A stretch of 64,000 nucleotides of DNA from Chthoniobacter flavus. GTDB taxonomy: Bacteria > Verrucomicrobiota > Verrucomicrobiia > Chthoniobacterales > Chthoniobacteraceae. The position numbers were made by a program, and so were the translations under genes. Under the pieces are notes generated by a model. That model worked only from the letters and a program-made list of their open reading frames with translations. It did no database searches and was not told the origin of the DNA. This document shows, piece after piece, positions 1-9,916 of this stretch. The stretch is from contig CAMAUX010000015.1 in NCBI GenBank assembly GCA_945861435.1, positions 1 to 64,000 on the forward strand. The letters are read 5' to 3'. Within the stretch, counting starts at the first letter, position 1; every line of letters starts with the position of its first letter.

Positions 1-152
1 CTGTGGTTCATTTTCATTACGGCCTGGCTGTCTTGGATCGGTTGCTCCCCACCCCGCCTCACGGCGACGCAGTTACCGACCCATCACTGCCGCATACAGC
101 CAACTCGGCAGACGGGACTTTCACCCGCTTGAGCACCGCATTCACCGGCGCA
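1..152 (-). ncRNA. Group II intron 5' region (domain I), copy A; 5' end at ~152, continues off the left edge
   Basis: Minus strand reads AGGGACAGGC|TGCGCCGGTGAATGCGGTGCTCAAGCGGGTGAAAGTCCCGTCTGCC...GGTCGGTAACTGCGTCGCCGTGAGGCGGGGTGG, group II intron domain I-like; near-identical to 46985-47136; first G of GTGCG missing. Confidence 0.7.
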
Positions 153-161
153 GCCTGTCCC

Positions 162-253
162 TTCTGGCTCCACTATTGGCTCTGCTCCCCCGGCATTGCC
201 TGAGCCTCTCCCTATTGGCTCCACCACTATTGGCTCAACTATTGGCTCAACTC
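162..253. repeat. Short interspersed array of CTATTGGCTC (minus: GAGCCAATAG) units on the exon side of intron copy A
   Basis: CTATTGGCTC seen several times (about 173, 212, 228, 238); same string occurs on the exon side of intron copy B at ~47144. Confidence 0.6.
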
Positions 254-451
254 TTCGCAGGCGTCCCAAGAAGGAGGACGACGACTCCGCCTTGTTAGTG
301 TCCTTGCCGCCGTCGTCCCCAAAAACCACGGCGGAGCCTATTATCTAAGCGCCCCTAAACGCCCCTCGGAACAGCCATTGGGTTACGCACCACCCCTTCC
401 CAACCACATCAAGAACTCGATCCCTCCCCTCAATCTCCACATACTTCCCTC

Positions 452-1171
452 ATGAACCCGTCCACACGCACCGCCTCCCTTGCCTTCTCCCTGCTCATCG
501 CCGCGCTTTTGCCAGCCTGCGCCCGCATCACATTCAGCACCAAGGAAACCACGGCGTCCGTTTCAGGCTCAGCCGATCCCCGCCGATCCTCACCCGAAGC
601 CGCACTTGCTGCACTCAAGGCTGGCAACCAGCGCTTTCGCGCAGGCAAGAGCACTGGACACCACGACTCCATCGGCAAAGCAGCCGCATCCGCCGCCCAT
701 CAATATCCCGTCGCCTGCGCATTCACCTGCGCTGACAGCCGCACTTCCCCGGAAGCGATCTTTGACCTCGGCGTCGGGGAACTCTTTGTCTGCCGTGTGG
801 CCGGAGTGGCATCCGGCGTCAACGACGATGCCAGCCTCGAATATGGCACTGCCGTGCTCGGCGCTCCGCTCATCGTCGTCATGGGCCACACCAACTGCGG
901 CGCCATGAAGGCGGCCATCGCCAACAAACCCCTCCCGGGCTCACTCCCGAAACTCGTTTCCCAGATCCGTCCTGCGGTCGAAAAGGCCGGGGCAGCCAAC
1001 CCGCACGCCGATTCCAGCACCCTGCTCGCTGCCGCCACCCGCGAACAGGTGCGCACAGAAATCCGGCACCTCATGGGAAGCCCCGTCATCCGCAAGCAGG
1101 TCCAAGCAGGCAAACTCAAAGTCGTCGGCGCCATCTATAACCTCGAGGATGGCTCCCTAATCTGGCTTTAA
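452..1171 (+). CDS. Beta-class carbonic anhydrase, secreted/lipoprotein-like N-terminus
   Basis: CADSRTSPE...GHTNCGAMKAA zinc-site motifs; hydrophobic leader with Cys. Confidence 0.93.
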   Translation: MNPSTRTASLAFSLLIAALLPACARITFSTKETTASVSGSADPRRSSPEAALAALKAGNQRFRAGKSTGHHDSIGKAAASAAHQYPVACAFTCADSRTSPEAIFDLGVGELFVCRVAGVASGVNDDASLEYGTAVLGAPLIVVMGHTNCGAMKAAIANKPLPGSLPKLVSQIRPAVEKAGAANPHADSSTLLAAATREQVRTEIRHLMGSPVIRKQVQAGKLKVVGAIYNLEDGSLIWL

Positions 1172-1376
1172 GACCACCTTGCTGCAGCTCATCAAACCGA
1201 CCACGGCTCACATGCCGTGGTCGGTCGCTTTCGGGCGCATCGGCTCCTGTGTTAAAACCACAGATGTGTCCTGTCATTCCCTCCCCCCCGGCGCACCACC
1301 ACTGCAACGCCGCTCCGCCCGACAGCGTCCGCCTCCATAACAACTGCGCGCGGCTACTCCTGTTGAGCCCCGCTTC

Positions 1377-2897
1377 TCAGTCCCCGACGGACGCCCTCTG
1401 GCCCGGCTTCCAAAGCACCACCAGCCTCACCCGCCTGCCTCGCGCAATCTGGAAACCCTCCACCGGCAGCGCCTCCACGCCCTCGGGGGTTCCCGCTCCA
1501 AATATCCCCGCCACCTCCGCCTCCTCGCACACCAGCAAGCGCGGCCCGGGCTGCGCGATCCACCGCACCGCGTCCCCCTTGGACAAAATCTCAAGGTAAC
1601 CCGCAACACGCCGCCGTAGCGTCCACACGAGGCTCGGTTCCTGAAACCGCAGCGTCGCCACCGCAGTATCTGCCGCCAGGCGATCCTTGATCCGCGCCCA
1701 CAGCACTTCCGACGGCGTGTGCCTCGCTGCCAGAGGAAAGAGCACCAGTGCAATAACCGCAACGAACACGGCCCATCCCAGCGCCACCCGCTCGAACATC
1801 CGATCACCGCCCAACGCCTTCCCGCCCATGAACGCCCCTCCATCCGGCGCGGAGGAAGCGCCTCGCGCGGGCCATGCACTCGCCATCAGCAGGGCGAGCG
1901 CTGGCAGGGCCGGCAGCGTGTAATGAATCAGCTTCGTGCTCACCAGCGTGAACGCACCAAACACCACGAGCACGACCGCCCCAAGGTAACACGCCGTCGG
2001 ATCGAATCGATCCCGGCGCCACCACTTTCCAGCCACACCCGGCAGCCAGAAACTCCAAGGAAACAAACTCACAAACACCGCCACGAAGTAAAAGGGAAGG
2101 CCTGCCAAATAACCCGCCACACCGCGCAATCCGTGTCCCTCCATGACGCCCACGCTGCGCGCCACCACATGCTTGCCGAGGCCCACCGCTGCGAACTCAC
2201 CACCGGTGCGCAGGAGCGCAGGAACACCCCACGCGGCCACCATCCCGAGCATCACCACCACCCCAAGCACCGGCTTCCACCACGGCCCCAAAAGCGCGCG
2301 TCGAGCCTCCTTCGGCGCCCATGGAAGAGCAACGAGCGGCAGCCATGCAACGGGCCCCTTTGCCAAAAAGCCCAGCCCCAACGCCACCCAGAAACACGCA
2401 CCCGCCCAACGCACCCGCCGGGACTCCTGCCCCAACAGCCAAGCGCACCATGCCGCGACGGTGAAGCACAGCACCATCGTCATGTCCGCCACCGCTCCGC
2501 GCCCGTGCTGGAAAACCTGCACACAGAGGCTGAACACCAGCGCCGCACGCTCGCCCGTGGCAACGCCGCGCCAGCGCGCCCCCCACAACAGCAGGACCAG
2601 AGCAGTCAACGCAGCGCAGAGAGCGCTGGGAAAACGCACAGCAAACTCATTCCCGCCGAACACCCGCATGCTGGCGGCCTGCATCCAGTACACCAGCGGT
2701 GGCTTGTCAAAGCGGTACCCGCCGTTGAAGTGCGGCACCACCCAGTCCCCACCCTGCACCATCTCCCGCGTTGCCTCCGCAAAGCGTGGTTCATCACGGT
2801 CTACGAGCGGCAGACTGCTGTTGCCAGCGCAGTGCAGCAGGCAGATCGCCAGAGCCAGCAGCGCCATGCGTGCAATCCGTATTCGATCCATCGCCAA
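1377..2897 (-). CDS. ArnT/PMT-like glycosyltransferase family 39 membrane protein
   Basis: DRDEPRFAEATREMVQGGDWVVPHFNG...KPPLVYW motif, many TM segments. Confidence 0.88.
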   Translation of the reverse strand: MAMDRIRIARMALLALAICLLHCAGNSSLPLVDRDEPRFAEATREMVQGGDWVVPHFNGGYRFDKPPLVYWMQAASMRVFGGNEFAVRFPSALCAALTALVLLLWGARWRGVATGERAALVFSLCVQVFQHGRGAVADMTMVLCFTVAAWCAWLLGQESRRVRWAGACFWVALGLGFLAKGPVAWLPLVALPWAPKEARRALLGPWWKPVLGVVVMLGMVAAWGVPALLRTGGEFAAVGLGKHVVARSVGVMEGHGLRGVAGYLAGLPFYFVAVFVSLFPWSFWLPGVAGKWWRRDRFDPTACYLGAVVLVVFGAFTLVSTKLIHYTLPALPALALLMASAWPARGASSAPDGGAFMGGKALGGDRMFERVALGWAVFVAVIALVLFPLAARHTPSEVLWARIKDRLAADTAVATLRFQEPSLVWTLRRRVAGYLEILSKGDAVRWIAQPGPRLLVCEEAEVAGIFGAGTPEGVEALPVEGFQIARGRRVRLVVLWKPGQRASVGD

Positions 2898-3005
2898 CTG
2901 CCTTAACCCGTTTCACATGCACACATCAATGGCATGAGCCGTATGCGACGTAAAAATGACATCGCCGCCACCCGTCATTCACAAATCCGTGCCTAAAAGA
3001 TCCTC

Positions 3006-3716
3006 GTGCCGCAACACTCCTTCCCTTCCTCCGCACTCAAAGGCCGCTTCCACATACTCTGGGCAACCGCACTGGCAGCCGTCGTGCTCGCAACCGCCTT
3101 CCATTTCGACACCCCTGTGCTCGCATGGTTCTCCAAAGACCTCACCCGCGAAATGGCCCACTCCGCCACCGCCATCTCACGCTGGGGAGACTGGCCACCT
3201 CTGGCTGCAGGTATCGGCGCCATCCTCTTCACAGCCGCCGCCTGCCGCGCACAAGCCATCGCCCGCGGCGCGCTCGTGATCCTCCTCGCCGCCTCCCTCG
3301 CCGGTTCCACCGCCTCTGCCCTGCGCATGTTCACTGGCCGCGCGCGCCCCATGGCAAAGATCGCGCCGGGCTGGCACGGCCCGCATTCAGGGCGCCACAA
3401 GCTCAACTCCTTCCCTTCGGCCCACACCGCTGTGGTGGCCGGAGCTGCCGTCGCCACCGCACTTCTCGTGCCCTGGTCCACCGTCCCTGCCTGCACTCTC
3501 ATCCTCCTGATGGCATGGGCTCGCATGCGCGCTGGAGCCCATCACCTCTCCGACGTCGTCGCAGGCGCCCTGCTGGGCGGCTTCCTCGCCTCATGGCTCC
3601 TCTCCCGCATCCCTGCACGCTGGCCCGCATGGGGTTGGTTGTCCACGCGCGCAAACGATCCCACCGGCCGACTCAAGGACATGCTCGCCACTGAGTCGGC
3701 GACACCCAACGCCTGA
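3006..3716 (+). CDS. PAP2-family phosphatase
   Basis: SFPSAHTAVVAG and RMRAGAHHLSDVVAGALLG motifs; TM segments. Start codon uncertain. Confidence 0.85.
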   Translation: MPQHSFPSSALKGRFHILWATALAAVVLATAFHFDTPVLAWFSKDLTREMAHSATAISRWGDWPPLAAGIGAILFTAAACRAQAIARGALVILLAASLAGSTASALRMFTGRARPMAKIAPGWHGPHSGRHKLNSFPSAHTAVVAGAAVATALLVPWSTVPACTLILLMAWARMRAGAHHLSDVVAGALLGGFLASWLLSRIPARWPAWGWLSTRANDPTGRLKDMLATESATPNA

Positions 3717-3754
3717 GCCACCAGACCCGAATGCCACTTCTTGAGTGCTGCGCA

Positions 3755-3833
3755 ATAGGGCGATGCACCACCGCCCGAAGCTAAGCCCCCTCCAAGTCTC
3801 ACCGTAAGATGCGAGGCTCGACGGTTGATGGCC
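3755..3833. repeat. Diverged repeat, partner of 5402-5474
   Basis: Minus strands align ungapped by eye at roughly 60%: GCSTCGCATMTTAC.GTG.......GGGGYTTAGC.TC..GCGG......GCCCTATTG.GC. Confidence 0.45.
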
Positions 3834-3968
3834 TCGACCACGACACGGTGGGCGTCCCGACCGAGGATCAGGCACGCGCATTGCCCCAAACAGCCCCATG
3901 CCGGAAGCATGGGAGCCAGTCGGTGACTGCAGTCCGCAAAGCGGATGCAGGGAACCAACGGATAGCAA

Positions 3969-4067
3969 CGCCTCACGGCGACGCAGTTACCGACCCATCA
4001 CTGCCGCATACAGCCCACTCGGCAGACGGGACTTTCACCCGCTTGATCACCGCATTCTCCGCCGCAC
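3969..4067 (-). ncRNA. Group II intron 5' fragment, copy C (5' end at 4067)
   Basis: Minus strand TTAGGGACAGGC|GTGCGGCGGAGAATGCGGTGATCAAGCGGGTGAAAGTCCCGTCTGCCGAGTGGGC...GTAACTGCGTCGCCGTGAGGCG; similarity to copies A/B ends at ~3969. Confidence 0.7.
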
Positions 4068-4076
4068 GCCTGTCCC

Positions 4077-4443
4077 TAATCGACGAATGCGCTACCCGTT
4101 TGAATGCGGCGATCACCTCCGCCTCAAACTCCGCGTCTCCGAAGGTCACCTCGGAGGGCCCACCGTCTCCGACCTCTGGCCCAACGCCAACTGGCACGAA
4201 CGCGAAGTCTTCGACATGATGGGCATCCGCTTCGCCGATCATCCCGATCTGCGCCGTATCCTCATGTGGGACGGCCACCCCTTTTATCCCCTGCGCAAGG
4301 ACATTCCTCTCGCAGGTCGCCCCAACGACATGCCCGACGTGGCCTTCACCAACAAGGCACCCCTTGAAGCCGGTCCCTTCGTCACCGTCCCTTCCTGCGC
4401 CACCACCAAGGATCGCGAACCTCGCGCCCGTCGTCAGGAGTAG
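4077..4443 (+). pseudogene. nuoC: C-terminal fragment of NADH-quinone oxidoreductase subunit C (30 kDa)
   Basis: PTVSDLWPNANWHEREVFDMMGIRFADHPDLRRILMWDGHPFYPLRKDIPL matches the complex I 30 kDa signature; N-terminal half absent; fragment abuts intron copy C exon motif; internal ATG at 4087. Confidence 0.85.
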
Positions 4444-4619
4444 CCCCCCCGGGGCTCTTAGGCTGCCGCGCTTCAAAGCGCACAGAGCACTGACAACTGC
4501 GATCTACGCGTCTTCCACCAGTCGCAGATAGAACTCATGGAGAATCGCACAATAGACTCACACGCCAAGTGGCCACTGCAGTCATTCCGAGGCCTGCCAG
4601 TCCTGGGATGTTCTCTCTC

Positions 4620-5270
4620 TCAAAAATCAAACTTGCGAGTGGCTTTGGGCGCCTCCTGTGGACCTTTGCGGGAATCCATCAGGGTCTCGTTCGTATAGCG
4701 GAGCAGGATCAACAGTGCAGCAGGATCTGCCGTCGTCGTGCCCGACTCGGTGGCCAACTGACAGAGGATCGATTTGGATTCCTTGTCCGATAAACCGGGG
4801 TCGAATTTCCAGATCGCCACATTCCCGAGATGGTTGGGCTCCACCCGGGTCCGGCTCCGCCCCGGGCGTCCATCGGAATTCGGCCGTCCGTAGTTCTGGA
4901 TGATCAATTCGCGAAACGCCCGGTAGGTGCCAACCGGGTTGGCCCGGGGGCGAATCAGGATGGAACCCGACACCAGGCCACCTTTTCGAAACTCCAAGGT
5001 CCAGCGCACAACAGGTTCCTCAGAAAAAAAGCCCCCCTCGATTTCGATTTTGTCGCCTGTGGGAAGTTCCTCCGGCAACACGATTTTATGGCGGTCAGCC
5101 AGTGTCCGCAAAACGTCGCTCACACTCGATCCCCATGGGATCTGGACAAAACCTTTGGGACGGGCCGCAGTTTGCGCAGCACCTGAGTGGGTGAGGAAAA
5201 ACAGGATCAGCGCAAAGACGCCAAGCAATCGGGAGGCGTACCCGCGGGGAGATCTGGAGGAGCGGTGCAT
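4620..5270 (-). CDS. Hypothetical secreted protein
   Basis: 216-aa ORF with signal-peptide-like N-terminus. Confidence 0.6.
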   Translation of the reverse strand: MHRSSRSPRGYASRLLGVFALILFFLTHSGAAQTAARPKGFVQIPWGSSVSDVLRTLADRHKIVLPEELPTGDKIEIEGGFFSEEPVVRWTLEFRKGGLVSGSILIRPRANPVGTYRAFRELIIQNYGRPNSDGRPGRSRTRVEPNHLGNVAIWKFDPGLSDKESKSILCQLATESGTTTADPAALLILLRYTNETLMDSRKGPQEAPKATRKFDF

Positions 5271-5401
5271 CGCAGCCGTGATTGTTGAGAAGTGCCGAGC
5301 AGAAACTCAAGAGCTTCCACGATGCAGAGCAGTCCATCTTCATGCAGGAAACCGGAAAGGCAGAGGAGATTGGTCAGCCTCTGATGATCTATTGAAGACC
5401 G

Positions 5402-5474
5402 CTCAATAGGGCTCACAAGCCGCGCCGGGACGCTAAACCCCGTCCCGGTTCCACTGTAATATGCGACGCTCAAT
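5402..5474. repeat. Diverged repeat, partner of 3755-3833; adjacent hairpin CTATTGA...TCAATAG
   Basis: See 3755-3833; inverted repeat near 5390-5410. Confidence 0.45.
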
Positions 5475-5545
5475 CAGCGCCACTCGGGACTCGCCCCAAA
5501 ACCTTTGCGACTCCTTAAGACACCACCCCTTTTCCAGCGCCCGTT

Positions 5546-8500
5546 TTAATCCAGCAACCCGAGAATCTCCTCGCTGCTGAGCCCCTCCATCAGCGGTTGC
5601 TCGCTCTCCAGAGTCGCTTCCACCAATTCCCGCTTGCGCGCCTGCAACGTCAGAATCTTCTCCTCCACGGTGTTGCGCACGATCAGCTTGTAGACCGTCA
5701 CCACCTTCTGCTGCCCGATCCGGTGCGCACGATCTGTCGCCTGCGCCTCCACCGCCGGATTCCACCACGGGTCAAAATGGATCACCGTATCCGCTGCCGT
5801 CAGATTCAACCCCACACCGCCCGCCTTCAGGCTGATGAGAAACACGGGCACCTGCCCCGTCTGGAACCGATCCACCACCTGCTGACGGTCCTTCGTGGAG
5901 CCATCCAAATAACAGTAATCCACCCCCAGCGCCTCCAGGCGCTCACGCATCAACTGCAGCATCGCCACGAACTGGCTGAAAACCAGCACCCGATGCCCGC
6001 CATCCATCGCCTGCTGAAGCAATTCCTCCAAAAGCTCCAGCTTCGCTGAACCCTCGGGCCCACCCTCCATCGCATCGCCCAGCAAACGCAGATCGCAACA
6101 CGCCTGACGCAGCCGCAACAACGCAGTCAACATCACCATCCGGGCCTGTCCCTGCGCGGCCCCCCCGACGAGTTCCCCCACCTTCACACGGGTCGCCGAA
6201 AGCAGCGCCCCGTACACCTCCGCCTGCTCCGCGCTCATCTCGCAATAAGCCACCTGCTCCAGCTTTTCCGGAATCTCCTTGGCCACTTCCGCCTTCTTCC
6301 GGCGCAGGATGAACGGCCGCACCCTTTCCACCAAACGCCTCTGCTCACCGCCCCCGGGCTTCGCTTGAATCGGCACTTCAAAGCGCTCCTTGAAATCCGC
6401 GCGCGTCCCCAAAAATCCAGGCATCAGGAAGTGCATGATCGACCACAAATCCCGCACCGAATTCTCCACCGGCGTACCCGTCAGCACGAACCGATGCTCC
6501 GCCCTCACACTCTGCGCCGACTGCGCGTTCAGGCTCTCGGGATTCTTAATGTGCTGCGCCTCGTCCAAGATCATCACGCGGAACTCCACCCCCCGATACC
6601 GATCGGCATCCCGCCGCAAAAGCGGATAACTCGTCAGCACCAAATCCGCGGACCCTATCTCCGAGAAAAGCTCCTGCCGCCGCCCGCCAGAGAGAACCAA
6701 CACCCGCAGTTCCGGCGCGAAACGTCCCGCCTCCCGCTGCCAGTTCACCAGCAGCGAAGTGGGACACACCACAAGCGCCCGCCCGCCCAGATGCCGGATC
6801 AACGCCAGCGCCTGCAGCGTCTTTCCCAAACCCATCTCATCCGCGAGCACCCCGCCCCATCGGTTGCGCGCAAGGAAGCTCATCCAGAACACCCCCTGCT
6901 TCTGGTACGGACGCAGCACCCCGTCCAAATCTCCCAAAGCCACAGCCTCCATCCGATCGGGATGCCGCGGCGCTTCCGCACGCTCCCGCCATTCCGCAGG
7001 CCCCTGCACCTCCACCGCATGCTGTCCGGCCACCCCCTGAAGGTAACTCGCATGCCGCGCATCGATCCGGTACTCGCCCGGTTGTCCCTGCCTTGGATTG
7101 CAATCCTTGAGCACCTGCTGGAACTCCTCGAGCATCTCCGCGTCGAACACCGCCCACTTCCCGTTCGGACGCTTCACCGCGTTGCGTCCGCTCTGCAGCA
7201 GTCGCTGGATCTCACCGGGCGAAATCCGTTCCCCGTGCCCACCCCGCAACTCGAGATGCAGATCGAACCAGTCCGCCCCGGTCCCCCTCACCTCCATGCG
7301 GGGCTCCAAACGCTCCACACCACCCGTCACCTGCTCGAAGCGCTCGCCGATGGTCACAGTCCACTCACGCTGAAAACGCGGGAGATCCCGCGCAAAGAAA
7401 CTGAGCACGGCCGTCTCACCCTTGAGCGCAAACTCGCCCCGCCCGTCCGGCCCGTTGAACCCGGCTGCACGCAACCTCCCAAGCGCCTCCGCCTCCTCCG
7501 GATCCCCCGCCCGATAACCCGCGCCACCCAAACTCGTGCGCCGCTCTCCCCGCCGCGCCTCAAGGGTTGCGGACAGAAAGTTGAGCGACCCCTCCAGTTT
7601 CAAAACAAAGCTCGCCGGCACCCTCTGTCCCGCGCCCGTAGCTGCACCCGATTGCGCACCCGCCGACACTCCCGCACCAACACCGACCATCACACCCGAC
7701 ACCCCACCGCGCCCGGCCCACTCAGCGCCCAGCGTGAAGAACGCCCCCAGCGAGGGCAGTTCCCGCGAAAGAAATCCCTCCACCCCATCCGCTGGAAGCA
7801 CCACCTCCCGACGCAGCAAATCCCGGTACGCCACAGGCAACCCGGGCGCCACGGACTCCAGTTTCTCACCCCTCAACAACCACACCCCTGGCCCAGCCTC
7901 CCAAAGACTGCCATCGCCCGGCATCTCCGCCTTCAAGCGCAGACGCCCGTCGGACAACCTTTCCACGGTCAACGGCGGCCGCAGCGCTTCACTTGCAATC
8001 TCCAGCCTTCGCTGACGGCCGAGCATCACCCGTGGATGCCCGGCCAGGCTCACGAGCAAACCCGCAAACTGCTCGCGGTTCATCATCGCCATCCCTGGCA
8101 ACTCCCCGCCAGTCATCGCCGAAACAACCTCCAGCACCCGCAAATCCTCGGCTGCGCACCGATAAGCCACCTTGCGATCCAACGCCCCGAGCAGCGTCCG
8201 CTTCCCACCCACCACCACCTCAAAAACCACCTGCACCGCATTGCGATCCCACGCCGGCACAAGGTTCGGAGCCAACACCATCTCCAGCACCAAAGCGGTT
8301 CCCGCCCCATCCACCGCGAAGCCCGCAAGCTTCACCGCTTCGGGCTTGGGCGCAGGCGCCGGAGCCGCCTCCACCTTCACCTGCGGACGCAACACCTCCA
8401 AACCCACCGCCAGCGAATGCTCGCAAATCGCCCCGTGCTGACGCGATGCACGGCAGGTGCACAGATTCTCCACCCGGCTCTTGGACTCGATCCGCAGCCC

Positions 8501-8665
8501 GCACCGGAACTCCGTCTGCCCCTCGCGCACACGCCCCTGCAGAAGCGGCGGCGCATACGCAGCCTCCAGCACACGCCCCGCCTGATGCAGCGAGCGCGCC
8601 TGCTTCATCACCTGCCAGCCTCCCGCATCAGCCAGCATTCTCTCCGAAAGTAAACTCATCCCCAC
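5546..8665 (-). CDS. SNF2-family DEAD/H helicase with N-terminal SWIM zinc finger
   Basis: CTCRASRQHGAICEHSLAV (SWIM), DEMGLGKTLQALA, DEAQHIKN, LTGTPVEN, DRAHRIGQ. Confidence 0.97.
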   Translation of the reverse strand: MGMSLLSERMLADAGGWQVMKQARSLHQAGRVLEAAYAPPLLQGRVREGQTEFRCGLRIESKSRVENLCTCRASRQHGAICEHSLAVGLEVLRPQVKVEAAPAPAPKPEAVKLAGFAVDGAGTALVLEMVLAPNLVPAWDRNAVQVVFEVVVGGKRTLLGALDRKVAYRCAAEDLRVLEVVSAMTGGELPGMAMMNREQFAGLLVSLAGHPRVMLGRQRRLEIASEALRPPLTVERLSDGRLRLKAEMPGDGSLWEAGPGVWLLRGEKLESVAPGLPVAYRDLLRREVVLPADGVEGFLSRELPSLGAFFTLGAEWAGRGGVSGVMVGVGAGVSAGAQSGAATGAGQRVPASFVLKLEGSLNFLSATLEARRGERRTSLGGAGYRAGDPEEAEALGRLRAAGFNGPDGRGEFALKGETAVLSFFARDLPRFQREWTVTIGERFEQVTGGVERLEPRMEVRGTGADWFDLHLELRGGHGERISPGEIQRLLQSGRNAVKRPNGKWAVFDAEMLEEFQQVLKDCNPRQGQPGEYRIDARHASYLQGVAGQHAVEVQGPAEWRERAEAPRHPDRMEAVALGDLDGVLRPYQKQGVFWMSFLARNRWGGVLADEMGLGKTLQALALIRHLGGRALVVCPTSLLVNWQREAGRFAPELRVLVLSGGRRQELFSEIGSADLVLTSYPLLRRDADRYRGVEFRVMILDEAQHIKNPESLNAQSAQSVRAEHRFVLTGTPVENSVRDLWSIMHFLMPGFLGTRADFKERFEVPIQAKPGGGEQRRLVERVRPFILRRKKAEVAKEIPEKLEQVAYCEMSAEQAEVYGALLSATRVKVGELVGGAAQGQARMVMLTALLRLRQACCDLRLLGDAMEGGPEGSAKLELLEELLQQAMDGGHRVLVFSQFVAMLQLMRERLEALGVDYCYLDGSTKDRQQVVDRFQTGQVPVFLISLKAGGVGLNLTAADTVIHFDPWWNPAVEAQATDRAHRIGQQKVVTVYKLIVRNTVEEKILTLQARKRELVEATLESEQPLMEGLSSEEILGLLD

Positions 8666-8716
8666 TCACCTTCCGCCCCACCCCCACCCAAGGGCAAGCC
8701 CCCTCCCACATCCGCT

Positions 8717-9352
8717 CTAAACGTCCGCGTTATCGACGGAGCAAAACCGCGCGAGAAACTTCGCAGCCACCACCTCCCCAACAGCCTCCACGCTGAGTTC
8801 GCGGCCCACCTCCCGCTCAAGACTCGTCATCTCCACCCCGGCAATCCCGCACGGCGTGATCCAAGTAAAAGGCTCAAGGCTTCCCCCCACGATCAGCGCA
8901 AACCCGTGCATGCTGATCCAGCGCCGCACCCCCACTCCAATCGAAGCAATCTTGCGTCCCCCCACCCACACCCCGGTCAATCCATCGCGCCGCCCAGCCT
9001 TCACCCCCATCTCCTCCAACGCATCAATGAGCACCGATTCCAGATCGCGCAGATGCTTGTGCAAATCCTGACCCCGCCGCCGCAGATCCACGATCGGATA
9101 ACCAATCAACTGCCCGGGCCCGTGATACGTCGCCTGTCCGCCCCGCCCCACCTTCACCACCGGATGCGGCAGCGCCTGCGCCTCCCGAAGGCTCGATTCA
9201 TCCGGCGTGCGCCCCATCGTGTACACCGGTTCGTGTTCCAGCAGCAGCAACTCGTCCTCCCGCTGCAGATCCAGCGCCTTGGCCGCCACCAACTCCTCCT
9301 GCATCGCCAACCCGGCCTCGTAACTCACCCGCCCCAGCCAGCGCACCTTCAT
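8717..9352 (-). CDS. lipB: Lipoyl(octanoyl) transferase
   Basis: GRGGQATYHGPGQLIGYPIVDL, GVWVGGRKIASIGVGVRRWISMHGFALIV. Confidence 0.95.
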   Translation of the reverse strand: MKVRWLGRVSYEAGLAMQEELVAAKALDLQREDELLLLEHEPVYTMGRTPDESSLREAQALPHPVVKVGRGGQATYHGPGQLIGYPIVDLRRRGQDLHKHLRDLESVLIDALEEMGVKAGRRDGLTGVWVGGRKIASIGVGVRRWISMHGFALIVGGSLEPFTWITPCGIAGVEMTSLEREVGRELSVEAVGEVVAAKFLARFCSVDNADV

Positions 9353-9852
9353 ATCCGCTCCACCTCCACAACCCCGCGCTGGGCCGACTGCGCCATCTGA
9401 AAATGAGTGAGCCCCACCGCAATCGCATCCGCCGCGTCTCCCACTGGCGTCTCCGTGAGCCCCAGCAACGCACGCACCATGAATCCCACCTGCCCCTTCT
9501 GCGCACCGCCATAGCCCACCACCGATTGCTTCACCCGCCGCGGCGCGTACTCATAAACGGGAAGCCCGCGCGCAGCCACCGCCAGCACCGCAGCCCCGCG
9601 TGCCGCCCCCATCGTGATCGCCGTCCGGTGACTCTGCACAAAGATCACTGCCTCAAAAGCCGCGCACTCCGGCTGGTACTGCGCCACCAACTCCCCCACC
9701 CGTTCGTGAATCGCCACCAGACACCCTGACACCAGCAGCTTTGGCGCATTCTTGATCACCCCGTACTCCAGCGCACGCACGCGCCCCCCCTCCTGCTCCA
9801 GCACCGCATAACCGCTGGAACGCAACGAGGGATCAATGGACAGGACACGCAT
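9349..9852 (-). CDS. ruvC: Crossover junction endodeoxyribonuclease RuvC
   Basis: MRVLSIDPSLRSSGYAV, AAFEAVIF, YAPRRVKQSVVGYGGAQKGQV, DAADAIAVGLTH; 4-nt overlap with lipB. Confidence 0.95.
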   Translation of the reverse strand: MRVLSIDPSLRSSGYAVLEQEGGRVRALEYGVIKNAPKLLVSGCLVAIHERVGELVAQYQPECAAFEAVIFVQSHRTAITMGAARGAAVLAVAARGLPVYEYAPRRVKQSVVGYGGAQKGQVGFMVRALLGLTETPVGDAADAIAVGLTHFQMAQSAQRGVVEVERI

Positions 9853-9916
9853 GCAAGGGTTGCAACCCTAGCCACGCATCCCGGCGGCTGACAAGCAGCC
9901 CAACTCCACTCGCGCG

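Noticed and set aside
7625-7631. CTGTCCC/GGGACAG matches within the helicase CDS (also 6146, 12327, 31168, 52200)
   Set aside because: A 7-mer is expected by chance several times in 64 kb; no flanking duplication or intron was seen at these sites.
6365-8653. 762-aa plus-strand ORF opposite the SNF2 helicase
   Set aside because: Arg/His/Pro-rich shadow ORF typical of GC-rich antisense frames; the minus-strand helicase has clear motifs.
8717-9852. lipB/ruvC overlap as an unusual feature
   Set aside because: A 4-nt ATGA overlap is ordinary translational coupling.
5546-9852. SNF2 helicase next to ruvC as a defence system
   Set aside because: No nuclease, methyltransferase or other defence partner; lipB and ruvC are housekeeping genes.
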